Of a stretch of DNA of 64,000 nt, positions 9,360 through 17,116 are shown piece by piece. The stretch comes from Psychrobacter aquimaris. GTDB lineage: Bacteria > Pseudomonadota > Gammaproteobacteria > Pseudomonadales > Moraxellaceae. Numbering within the stretch: position 1 is the stretch's first letter; every line of letters begins with the position of its first letter. The stretch is taken from assembly GCF_016107525.1 (NCBI RefSeq), contig NZ_JABASR010000016.1:1-64000 (forward strand). Direction: 5' to 3'. Made by a program: the position numbers and the translations under genes. The notes under the pieces were generated by a model. It had not been told where the DNA came from. It saw only the letters and a program-made list of their open reading frames with translations, and did not search any database.

Positions 9360-10313
9360 ATGATGGAAGTTTTGGTAAAGTCAAAAGAAGTGATCGCGAA
9401 CGATATCTGTCTTTTTGAGCTGGCAAGCGCAGATAATGAAGCACTGCCCCCCTTTAGTGCTGGCGCCCATGTTGATGTCAAAATGCCTAACGGCATCACG
9501 CGCCAATACTCGCTATGCAATCATCCCCACGAAAACCATCGTTACCAAATAGCGGTACTCAAAGACCCAGCCTCACGTGGTGGGTCGGTCGCGATGCACC
9601 AGCAAATAAATATCGGCGATCGCATAGAGATCAGCGAACCCAAAAACCTTTTCCCACTGGCTCACGATGCCAAGCGCAGCCTACTGTTTGCAGGTGGTAT
9701 CGGCATCACACCGATCCTATGTATGGCAGAGCGACTGGCCCATACTGGCGCAGAATTTAAGCTGCATTACTGTACGCGCAGCCCAGAAAAAACCGCTTTT
9801 ATGCAGCGCATTCAAGCATCGGCATTCGCTGATCGGGTACATTTTCATTTTGATGATGGAGATGCCGCGCAAAAGTTGGATACCGCAAGCATCCTTGCCG
9901 CACCTCACTCTGACACGCATGTATACGTGTGTGGCCCCGGTGGTTTTATGGAACACGTTCTTGAAACGGCAAAAGCACAAGATTGGCCGTCTGCACAATT
10001 ACATCGCGAGTATTTTTCTGCCACGCCGATCAGCACTGCTGATAATGGCAGTTTTGATGTTCAGATCAGTAGCACAGGGCAAATAATCAACGTGCCAGCG
10101 GACAAAACGGTCATCGAAGCCTTAGAAGCGTTCGATATTGAGATCCCTTTTTCTTGCGAATCGGGTATGTGCGGCACGTGCTTGACTCGTGTGTTAGACG
10201 GCGTGCCAGACCATAAGGACGTCTTTCTCACAGAAGAAGAACAAGCAAAAAACGACCAGTTTACCCCGTGTTGTTCGCGGGCGAAAAGCGCTCAGCTGGT
10301 ACTGGATATTTAG
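9360..10313 (+). CDS. vanB: vanillate O-demethylase reductase subunit
   Basis: This class IA reductase passes electrons from NADH to VanA. The 317 residues show an N-terminal FMN/ferredoxin-reductase barrel (RQYSLCN near 57), the nucleotide-binding region (LLFAGGIGITPILCMAE) and a C-terminal plant-type 2Fe-2S domain with CESGMCGTC plus a distal Cys (TPCCSR). The ATG at 9360 is placed eight bases after AAGGA. A terminator follows, so vanAB forms a two-gene operon. Confidence 0.94.
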   Translation: MMEVLVKSKEVIANDICLFELASADNEALPPFSAGAHVDVKMPNGITRQYSLCNHPHENHRYQIAVLKDPASRGGSVAMHQQINIGDRIEISEPKNLFPLAHDAKRSLLFAGGIGITPILCMAERLAHTGAEFKLHYCTRSPEKTAFMQRIQASAFADRVHFHFDDGDAAQKLDTASILAAPHSDTHVYVCGPGGFMEHVLETAKAQDWPSAQLHREYFSATPISTADNGSFDVQISSTGQIINVPADKTVIEALEAFDIEIPFSCESGMCGTCLTRVLDGVPDHKDVFLTEEEQAKNDQFTPCCSRAKSAQLVLDI

Positions 10314-10340
10314 GGCCTGTTACCTTTAAATCAAGCCTTA

Positions 10341-10367
10341 AAAAAGACCCAAACAGGGTCTTTTTTT
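10341..10367. terminator. bidirectional terminator between vanB and the first TRAP-type lipoprotein
   Basis: The stem AAAAAGACCC-AAACA-GGGTCTTTTT is followed by a T-run on the plus strand and, because it is A-rich on the left, by a T-run on the minus strand too. It lies between the convergent vanB and 10485-11540 genes. Confidence 0.85.
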
Positions 10368-10484
10368 ATTGCCTATTATTAAGGCATTTTTTCAATCTGA
10401 ACGAAAGCCTCTAAATAGACTAAAAGCACGGACACATCCTGGGGTCTATTGAAGATTCAACAGACCCTAGTAAACGTTTGTTAG

Positions 10485-11540
10485 TTACACTTTGCAAGCC
10501 GCACTGGCTTCTTGCGCTTTTTCATACACCATTTGTGCATCTAAACCCAAGGCGGTGACATCGTTTAGATACTTTTCAGTGCCAGCCTTTAGTCGCCCTT
10601 TCCAATGCGGGTCATTTAAGGGGTCAGGGATGTCGATCATGGTATCGCCTTTGGCTTTGGCTTCAGCCATATATTTGGCATCCTGAGCATCAAAGACTTT
10701 ACCAGCGCTCGCTGCCATGGCTTTACCTGAGTTATCATCGATGACTTTTTTAAGGTCGTCAGGTAGGCTCTCATACTTGTCTTTGTTCATCGTGACCATC
10801 ATAGCAGAGCTATAAAACGGAATATTGGTATGCGTGTTGGTCAGCTCGATCAACCTAAACGGCCCCATCGCATCCCACGTCAGGCTTACCCCATCTAACA
10901 CGCCACGCTGCAAAGAGGTATACAAATCCGTGGCAGGCAGACCGACGGGCGTACCGCCTGCTGACTCAATGATATCCCCTGCGATCGCTGATGGTCGGCG
11001 CATACGCAGGCCTTGTAAGTCATCTGGCGTACGGATAGCTTGGTCAACGGTATGCATCCCGCCAGGGCCAGTACCCATCATAAATAACAAATGGGTATCA
11101 TCGTACTCACTGGAGATCACTCCATCATCATACAAGGTTTGCAGCATACAGTTCATTTGCGTGGCTGAACTGGACAGCCCTGGTAGCTCGGCGACTTGAG
11201 TCAAGGGGAAGCGGCCGTTGGTGTAGCCTTGTAACTGTGTGCCAATATCAATAGTGCCTTTGGCAGCGGCCTCATAGGTGGCATCGGGTTTGCTTAGGGT
11301 GGCGGATGGGTATATTTCGACTTTTAAGCGGCCGTTCGAGTCTTCCTCGATTTTTTTTGCCCAAGGCTCTATCACCTCTGTATGCGCGGCGGCTGTCGCT
11401 GGCCATAAATGTGACAGGCGTAAAGTGGTGACCTCATCATTACTCGTCTCAGCACTTGTCGCGGTCTCATTTGACTGCGAGCAACCCATCAAGCCCATCA
11501 AAGCTGCCAATGTCAGGCTCAGAGGCAATATCTTTTTCAT
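10485..11540 (-). CDS. TRAP-type substrate-binding lipoprotein (paralogue 1)
   Basis: This DctP-family periplasmic binding protein has a lipoprotein signal (MKKILPLSLTLAALMG, lipobox LMGC), so it is probably anchored at the membrane. The 351-residue start at 11540 has AAGGA seven bases upstream; an earlier ATG at 11582 has none. The DctP core is clear (LSHLWPATAAAHTE, DLQGLRMRRPSAIAG, LQRGVLDGVSL). No DctQ or DctM membrane genes are nearby, so it must borrow or lack a permease. A near-copy lies inverted at 14232-15278. The tandem-dyad operator upstream and the pca neighbours suggest an aromatic acid ligand; the ligand itself is unknown. Confidence 0.85.
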   Translation of the reverse strand: MKKILPLSLTLAALMGLMGCSQSNETATSAETSNDEVTTLRLSHLWPATAAAHTEVIEPWAKKIEEDSNGRLKVEIYPSATLSKPDATYEAAAKGTIDIGTQLQGYTNGRFPLTQVAELPGLSSSATQMNCMLQTLYDDGVISSEYDDTHLLFMMGTGPGGMHTVDQAIRTPDDLQGLRMRRPSAIAGDIIESAGGTPVGLPATDLYTSLQRGVLDGVSLTWDAMGPFRLIELTNTHTNIPFYSSAMMVTMNKDKYESLPDDLKKVIDDNSGKAMAASAGKVFDAQDAKYMAEAKAKGDTMIDIPDPLNDPHWKGRLKAGTEKYLNDVTALGLDAQMVYEKAQEASAACKV

Positions 11541-11695
11541 CGTAAAGTCCTTTTTTGATCGTTCAAGTACCGCAGATTCCATATATGCTCAATGAATGTT
11601 GTCTTGTAAGCCCATGGTCTGAAGTAAAAACAGTAAATATCCATATTCATATGGTCAAATTTTTATAGTCAAATTACCTATCGATACGATTCCTT

Positions 11696-11737
11696 TTGTT
11701 CTATAATAGAATTAATGTTCGTATAGTGAATTAAATT
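11696..11737. promoter_or_regulatory. tandem-dyad operator upstream of TRAP lipoprotein 1 (copy B)
   Basis: GTTCTATAATAGAAT and GTTCGTATAGTGAAT are dyads 19 bases apart, and most of the 42 bases match copy A before pcaF. It lies about 156 bases from the lipoprotein start and points the same way relative to that gene as copies A and C. It is a candidate binding site of the neighbouring IclR regulator. Confidence 0.7.
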
Positions 11738-11854
11738 AAACTTTTTTTATTCTTCTGTCAATGGCTTATGCTAGTACGGATGCTGTCTATGCCAGATAAC
11801 ATCAAGCATGACCTATGACGTCAATTGACCTCATAGGAGCTAGGTATCACCTGA

Positions 11855-11893
11855 CAAAAAAGGCTGCCAACGCTTTAAAGCGTTGGCAGCCTT
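11855..11893 (-). terminator. terminator of the IclR-family gene
   Basis: A perfect 34-bp palindrome (17-base arms, AAGGCTGCCAACGCTTT) at 11860-11893 is followed on the minus strand by a run of T. It lies 32 bases beyond the regulator's stop codon. Confidence 0.85.
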
Positions 11894-11924
11894 GATGTCA
11901 AGATAAGAACCTTTTTATGAGCTA

Positions 11925-12707
11925 TCAAATATAATAGGTTTGGATTTTTTCAGCACAATCACGCAATATAGGCAGAAACTCTTCGATGAGCATCTCTTTT
12001 GACACGCGCATGGCATTGGTACTGATATTGATTGCACCGATTAATTCATTATTTGATTTATAGATGGGTAGTGCAAGTGATCGCAGACCGGTATCCAGCT
12101 CTTGATCGACAACCACGTATTGCTCGTCGTAAGCGTCGCTTAACATTTTTTTGAATTGTTCACGATCAGTGATACTAAATGGCGTATACGCGTTTAGCTC
12201 TATTTTGTTGACGTAGTCTTCACGCTCATCTTTGGGCAGATTGGCCAAGATAGCACGGCCCATAGAGGTGTAAGCAACAGGCAGCCGAGTACCGATAGAG
12301 AGTGCAATTGATAACAGGCGATGTTTGGCAGCAGAGCGTGCGATATACACCACTTCATCATCATCCAATACCGCAAATGAACAAGATTCACCCGTTTTTT
12401 CGGTCACCCGTTCTAGATAGAACTGCACAATATCGTGATGATGCGCACTGCTTAAATAACTGGATCCAATGCTGAGTGTCTTGGGAGAGAGTTTGAATTG
12501 ACGCTTATCTTTATGGACATAGCCTAATGCATGTAGCGTCAGCAGATAGCGCCGAGCCTTTGCTCTGTCCATATCCGTACATTCGGCGACCTCACTTAAC
12601 GTCATGGTCGAATGGTTGTCATCAAACGCCCGCAGAACGCTCAAACCGCCTGCAAGAGACGTCACGAAATCTGGACTATCAAAGGGTATTTTCTTATCTT
12701 GTGTCAT
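11925..12707 (-). CDS. IclR-family regulator, probable PcaU/PcaR-type activator
   Basis: This 260-residue regulator has an N-terminal winged helix (about 20-80, with LSEVAECTDMDRAKARRYLLTLHALG) and a C-terminal IclR effector domain (about 95-255, RLLSIALSIGTRLPVAYTSMGRAILA). The ATG at 12707 is chosen; a TTG eight codons earlier is possible but has no ribosome site. It is divergent from pcaB with a spacer of only 39 bases. IclR proteins of this type in Acinetobacter and Pseudomonas sense protocatechuate, 4-hydroxybenzoate or beta-ketoadipate. The two-dyad operator found three times nearby is its likely target; the name PcaU or PobR is not assigned. Confidence 0.85.
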   Translation of the reverse strand: MTQDKKIPFDSPDFVTSLAGGLSVLRAFDDNHSTMTLSEVAECTDMDRAKARRYLLTLHALGYVHKDKRQFKLSPKTLSIGSSYLSSAHHHDIVQFYLERVTEKTGESCSFAVLDDDEVVYIARSAAKHRLLSIALSIGTRLPVAYTSMGRAILANLPKDEREDYVNKIELNAYTPFSITDREQFKKMLSDAYDEQYVVVDQELDTGLRSLALPIYKSNNELIGAINISTNAMRVSKEMLIEEFLPILRDCAEKIQTYYI

Positions 12708-12746
12708 AGAAATATTTTTTACACTTACCAAAGTTAGGGATTCTAA

Positions 12747-14105
12747 ATGAAAATCAATCGATTAATCAATCAGCCTTTTGTACATCTTGGCGTTGCCGAA
12801 GCGCTTTCTGATCGAGCTTTTATTCAAGCAATGATAAATTTTGAGTTAGCCGTTTTAGAACATAGGGAGCAGAATCAGCTTATCCCAAAAAACACGTTTC
12901 AACAATCTAAACAAGCATTAGACATAGAGTTGTTTGATATTGATGCCATTGGGGCCCAGACTTATTTGGGTGGTAACGCGGCTATTCCTTTTGTGGCACA
13001 AGCAAAGTCTTTGCTACCGTCAGACGTAAGGCCTTTTTTTCATCAAACACTGACCAGTCAAGATGTGATTGATACCGCCATGATGATGATGCTCAAGCCC
13101 TCACTTGAGCGTATCACACAAGATTTGGAGGAGGTACTCACCGCTTGCTCGGTACTGATTAAAGCGCATCGCTCGTCACCTATGGCAGGTAGAACCTTGA
13201 TGCAGCAAGCCTTGCCGATCACTTTTGGCACAAAAGTCACCCAGTGGGCAGCCCCGCTGACCGCCATCATACCTGATTTATCGCAGTTAGTGCAGTCAGG
13301 ATTTTACTTGCAATGGGGCGGCCCTGTGGGGGTAAGCAACGAAGATAACGAAGATAACGATTTGCCGCAACAAGTGGCAGCATCGCTTGGGCTATCAGCC
13401 CCCCTGCTCCCTTGGCATACCAATAGACAGCCTATCCATGCGATTGCTTCCCTGTTGGATGCTTGTGCAGGCACGATAGAAAATATTGTCGATGACATTG
13501 CCTTGATGTCTCAATCTGAGTTGGGTGAAGTGGCTGAACCTCCTATCGAGGGCATGGGCGGCTCTTCATCTATGCCGCACAAACGCAACCCAGTACTATG
13601 TGCGTTGATAAAAACCGCCGCGCTTAGAATGCACGGGCACTTGAGCGTCATTAGTAATACAACCGCCCAGCCCTTTGAGCGCGCACTGGGACAATGGCAT
13701 GCCAGCTGGGTACCTTTGACGGAAGGCACAGCGTTGGTAGCAGGCGGGATGTCGTACTTAAAGACCTTATTACAAGGGCTGCAAGTGTATCCTGAGCGTA
13801 TGGCCGCCAACCTTGATTTAAATAGCGATGCTTATTTGAGCAAAAGCTTAAAGGCCTACTTTGCAGATAACAAAGACGCCATCTATCCTTTGATAGCGCA
13901 AGCGAGCGAGGAGGCGCATAGCAAACACCAAGGGTTTGTCACTACATTTCAGGCCTTGCTAGCAGAGCAGTCTGTCGACCTGAGCGAGGATGATGGGCTG
14001 ACAACTATTTTATCTCCACTCAGCTATTGCGGCGCGGCGCAAAGACAGTGCGACACGATATTGCAAGCCATTGAAAATATGACCTTAAAAAATGAGTCAG
14101 CGTGA
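12747..14105 (+). CDS. pcaB: 3-carboxy-cis,cis-muconate cycloisomerase
   Basis: This fumarase/adenylosuccinate-lyase superfamily enzyme converts 3-carboxy-cis,cis-muconate to 4-carboxymuconolactone, the step between PcaGH and the PcaC domain of PcaL. The 452 residues contain the superfamily signature GGSSSMPHKRNPV at about 270-283 and an N-terminal helix-rich region with the LTSQDVIDTAM His/Thr loop. It is separated from the rest of the pca genes by the van genes, an unusual position, and is flanked by the IclR regulator and the second TRAP lipoprotein. Confidence 0.93.
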   Translation: MKINRLINQPFVHLGVAEALSDRAFIQAMINFELAVLEHREQNQLIPKNTFQQSKQALDIELFDIDAIGAQTYLGGNAAIPFVAQAKSLLPSDVRPFFHQTLTSQDVIDTAMMMMLKPSLERITQDLEEVLTACSVLIKAHRSSPMAGRTLMQQALPITFGTKVTQWAAPLTAIIPDLSQLVQSGFYLQWGGPVGVSNEDNEDNDLPQQVAASLGLSAPLLPWHTNRQPIHAIASLLDACAGTIENIVDDIALMSQSELGEVAEPPIEGMGGSSSMPHKRNPVLCALIKTAALRMHGHLSVISNTTAQPFERALGQWHASWVPLTEGTALVAGGMSYLKTLLQGLQVYPERMAANLDLNSDAYLSKSLKAYFADNKDAIYPLIAQASEEAHSKHQGFVTTFQALLAEQSVDLSEDDGLTTILSPLSYCGAAQRQCDTILQAIENMTLKNESA

Positions 14106-14152
14106 TGCATAACAGCCATCGGATGGATTGACAAAAAACTCAAAAAAAGGTA

Positions 14153-14194
14153 TTTTAAATTCACTATACGAACAAGAGTTCTTATTTAGAACAA
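14153..14194. promoter_or_regulatory. tandem-dyad operator upstream of TRAP lipoprotein 2 (copy C)
   Basis: Read on the minus strand, it has the GTTC-N7-GAAC and GTTC-N7-GAAT dyads with the same 19-base offset as copies A and B. A perfect TATAAT at 14201-14206 lies between it and the gene start, so a regulator bound here would touch RNA polymerase as an activator would. Confidence 0.7.
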
Positions 14195-14231
14195 ATATTT
14201 TATAATGCAGCATCAAAAAAGGGATTTTATG

Positions 14232-15278
14232 ATGAAAAAAATATTGCCTCTGAGCCTGACACTCGCCGCTTTGATCAGCTTGTCGGGTTGCTCGCCATCA
14301 AACGATACCGCTGCCACAAGTACAGAAGCCGTCACTACGCTGCGCTTCTCGCACTTTTGGCCTGCCACAGCAGCAACGCATACAGAGATATTTGAGCCTT
14401 GGGCGCGTAAGGTCGAAGAAGAGTCTGGCGGTCGCCTCAAGGTTGAGATATATCCTTCAGCGACTCTCAGTAAACCTGACGCTACTTATGATGCCACTGC
14501 CAAAGGCACCGTCGATATCGGCTCTCAGTTGCAGGGCTACACCAATGGCCGATTCCCCTTAACTCAAGTGGCAGAGCTACCGGGTCTGTCTAACTCCGCC
14601 ACGCAAATGAACTGCATCTTGCAGACGCTCTATGATGATGGGGTGATATCGGATGAATATGAAGACACCCATTTGCTGTTTATGATGGGTACTGGCCCTG
14701 GGGGGATGCACACCATCGATAAAGCCATTCGTACGCCAGATGATTTAAAGGGCCTACGTATGCGTCGACCATCAGCGATCGCAGGCGACATCATTGAAAC
14801 TGCAGGCGGCACACCAGTCGGACTACCGGCTACCGATATCTATACTTCGCTCCAGCGCGGCGTGTTAGATGGGCTTAGTTTGCCATGGGATGCCACAGGC
14901 TCTTTTCGATTGATCGAGCTGACCAATACCCATACCAATATTCCTTTTTATAGCTCTGCCATCATGGTAACGATGAATAAAGACAAGTACGAAAGTCTGC
15001 CTGATGACCTCAAAAAAGTCATCGATGATAACTCTGGCAAAGCCATGGCAGCGAGCGCTGGTAAAGTATTCGATGCTGAAGATGCCAAATACATGGCCGA
15101 AGCCAAGGCCAAAGGTGACACCATGATCGATATCCCTGACCCCCTAAACGATCCGCAATGGAAAGGCCCATTAGAGGCAGGCACGCAAAAATATCTAAAC
15201 GATGTTGCAGCATTAGGCCTCGACCCACAAGCGGTATATGAGAAAGCACAAGAAGCCAGCGCCGCGTGTAAGCTTTAA
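14232..15278 (+). CDS. TRAP-type substrate-binding lipoprotein (paralogue 2)
   Basis: This is a second DctP-family lipoprotein (lipobox SLSGC) that differs from paralogue 1 at about 37 of 320 aligned mature residues by eye, and it lies in the opposite orientation. Two in-phase ATGs occur at 14229 and 14232; the second is favoured by AAAGGGA seven bases upstream. No TRAP membrane subunits are nearby. Differences cluster in places likely to touch ligand or lobe surface (for example SLPWDATGSF versus SLTWDAMGPF), which suggests different ligand preference. It follows pcaB and its own operator; the role in aromatic uptake or sensing is inferred. Confidence 0.85.
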   Translation: MKKILPLSLTLAALISLSGCSPSNDTAATSTEAVTTLRFSHFWPATAATHTEIFEPWARKVEEESGGRLKVEIYPSATLSKPDATYDATAKGTVDIGSQLQGYTNGRFPLTQVAELPGLSNSATQMNCILQTLYDDGVISDEYEDTHLLFMMGTGPGGMHTIDKAIRTPDDLKGLRMRRPSAIAGDIIETAGGTPVGLPATDIYTSLQRGVLDGLSLPWDATGSFRLIELTNTHTNIPFYSSAIMVTMNKDKYESLPDDLKKVIDDNSGKAMAASAGKVFDAEDAKYMAEAKAKGDTMIDIPDPLNDPQWKGPLEAGTQKYLNDVAALGLDPQAVYEKAQEASAACKL

Positions 15279-15317
15279 TCCACATCACGGTTTATAAATG
15301 ATCAAGGAAGATCAAAC

Positions 15318-16229
15318 ATGAAAATAAAAACACCTATGACATGGATATCATTGCTTACTGCTGCTGTCTTATCGACGGTCGCAGCGAACGCAGAAACACG
15401 GGTCATCATGCTGGGCACAGGAACACCAGTGCCCAGCGCCGAACGCGCAGGTTCGGGTGTCGCTATCATTTATAATAATGAAGCATACTTGTTTGATATG
15501 GGGCATGGAACAGTACAACGATCGATCCAAGCTTGGAAAAAGATGGATGCCCCTGAATTAAATCCAACGAAGATTAAAAATGTGTTTCTGACGCATTTAC
15601 ATAGCGATCATACTTTGGATTATCCAGAATTGGCGGCGACTTACTGGTGGCGACGTGACCAGCAGCTACATGCTTACGGGCCAACAGGTCTTCAGGACAT
15701 GACCAATGGCTACTATGATATGCAAAAAATGGACATTTCCCTGCGCCTCAATGGCAATACGCCTGTCCGCGATGCCAATATGTACAAAGTCGCTATCACG
15801 GAAATATCAAAAGACGGTATTATTTTCGATAAGAACGATGTCACGGTAGAAGCGTTCACAGTAAGTCATGGCGATATCGAGCCTGCTTATGGCTATAAAG
15901 TCACCACGCCTGATAAAACGATCGTCATTTCAGGCGACACCACCTATAACGAGAACTTAGTCAAAAAGGCTGAAAACGTAGACATTCTGATTCATGAAGT
16001 AATCAGTCATGAAGGCTGGAGTGCGCTGGATAAAAATTGGCAAAATTACCATCAACTATCCCACACATTGACGACAGATTTGGCTAAAGTTGCAAACAAG
16101 ACAAAGCCTGGTCTATTGGTCTTGACCCATGTATTGCATTACGGCGCTCCCATCGAAACTGCTTATACTGAGATTTCAGCGCTTTATGATGGAAAAGTGT
16201 CATTGGCAAACGATCTTGATGAGTATTGA
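15318..16229 (+). CDS. exported metallo-beta-lactamase-fold hydrolase
   Basis: This 303-residue protein starts with a Sec signal peptide (MKIKTPMTWISLLTAAVLST, cleavage after ANA). The zinc-site motif THLHSDHTLDY lies near residue 92, with a later SGDTTY Asp and THVLHYGAP His. The RNase Z/arylsulfatase-like GTGTPVPSAERAGSG opening is present. AAGGAAG precedes the ATG. The fold and metal site are clear, but the substrate is not. Following paralogue 2 by 39 bases, it may share its transcript, which suggests a periplasmic hydrolase of an ester or lactone taken up with aromatics; this is speculation. Confidence 0.8.
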   Translation: MKIKTPMTWISLLTAAVLSTVAANAETRVIMLGTGTPVPSAERAGSGVAIIYNNEAYLFDMGHGTVQRSIQAWKKMDAPELNPTKIKNVFLTHLHSDHTLDYPELAATYWWRRDQQLHAYGPTGLQDMTNGYYDMQKMDISLRLNGNTPVRDANMYKVAITEISKDGIIFDKNDVTVEAFTVSHGDIEPAYGYKVTTPDKTIVISGDTTYNENLVKKAENVDILIHEVISHEGWSALDKNWQNYHQLSHTLTTDLAKVANKTKPGLLVLTHVLHYGAPIETAYTEISALYDGKVSLANDLDEY

Positions 16230-16294
16230 ATTATTAATAATATTGAGTTAATAGTATTTAAGCTCATCAGACCGTTTGCCAAAGCACTTTTTGG

Positions 16295-16939
16295 GGCTGT
16301 CCTAGATAAGTAAAATAATCTAGGATAGTCAGATGAGAAAGAGTAGGTTAAGTTGGTACAAACAAATCAGACTCATTGAACTATTTGTTGCTGGTTGTAC
16401 AGTAAGAACAGCAGCAAGCTTATTGGCTATTAATAAAACGACAGCAAGCCACTCCTTTCATCATCTTAGACTGCTAATTTATAAAAATAATCGCAGACGC
16501 AAAGGCAAACGTGGTCGCGGTGCGGGTAACAAATTTCCTGTTTTTGGACTGCTTAAGCGCAATGGCAGCATCTATGCTTGTACCATTCCTAATGCCAGAG
16601 CCGGTACCTTAATTCCTAACATGAAAGAGAAAGTAAAGCCTGATAGTATCGTTTACACTGACTACTTTAGAGGTTAAAAAGCGCTTGATGTCAGTGATTT
16701 CATCCATTACCGTATCAATCATTCAAAAGATTTTGCACTAGACAGAAACCATATTAACGGAATATAAAACTTTTGGAGGATAGCGTCATATGCGTAAATA
16801 TAATGGCATCCTAAAAGAGCATTTCCATGTGTTTTTAAAGGAATGTGAGTAGCGTTTTAACTACAGCGATACAAAAAATCAATTACATCAGCTAAAACAA
16901 TGGGTTAAACAGGAACTGAACTAATTATCTAGGACAGTC
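16295..16939 (+). mobile_element. decayed IS1595/IS1016-type insertion sequence
   Basis: Terminal inverted repeats match at 14 of 15 bases: GGCTGTCCTAGATAA at 16295-16309 and the complement of GACTGTCCTAGATAA at 16925-16939. No clear target duplication was seen. The interior holds one interrupted transposase gene, so the element cannot move on its own. Confidence 0.8.
16333..16924 (+). pseudogene. IS1595-family transposase, interrupted
   Basis: The first 114 codons read as an IS1016-like transposase N-terminus (HTH region AASLLAINKTTASHSFHHL, then GAGNKFPVFGLL and DSIVYTDYFRG). The frame then hits TAA at 16675-16677, continues with recognisable sequence (RINHSKDFALDRNHINGI), stops again at the expected Glu, shifts frame near 16790, and shows a TAG in place of Trp in the LKECEWRFNY region. 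At least three nonsense changes and one frameshift are visible. Confidence 0.85.
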
Positions 16940-16972
16940 TGATTGTAAAATTAACTCCTCATCCTAAAAATA

Positions 16973-17015
16973 CAAAAAAAGCCTTTCAAACTTTATACTT
17001 TATAGCTTGAAAGGC
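16973..17015 (-). terminator. terminator of the siderophore receptor gene
   Basis: GCCTTTCAA (16981-16989) pairs with TTGAAAGGC (17007-17015); on the minus strand the stem is followed by seven T (16974-16980). It lies about 100 bases beyond the receptor stop. Confidence 0.8.
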
Positions 17016-17116
17016 TCTATCGATCACGAATTTTTATCTAGGTGAAAGTTTTAAACTTGGGGTTTAAATAACTCCAAGCGACTTATCCAACAAGATGTAA
17101 GCTAAGACTCTATTGT

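Noticed and set aside
12465-12477. CTGGATCCAAT inside the IclR gene, resembling a VanR operator
   Set aside because: One half is imperfect, it lies within coding sequence and is far from van promoters; chance match is likely.
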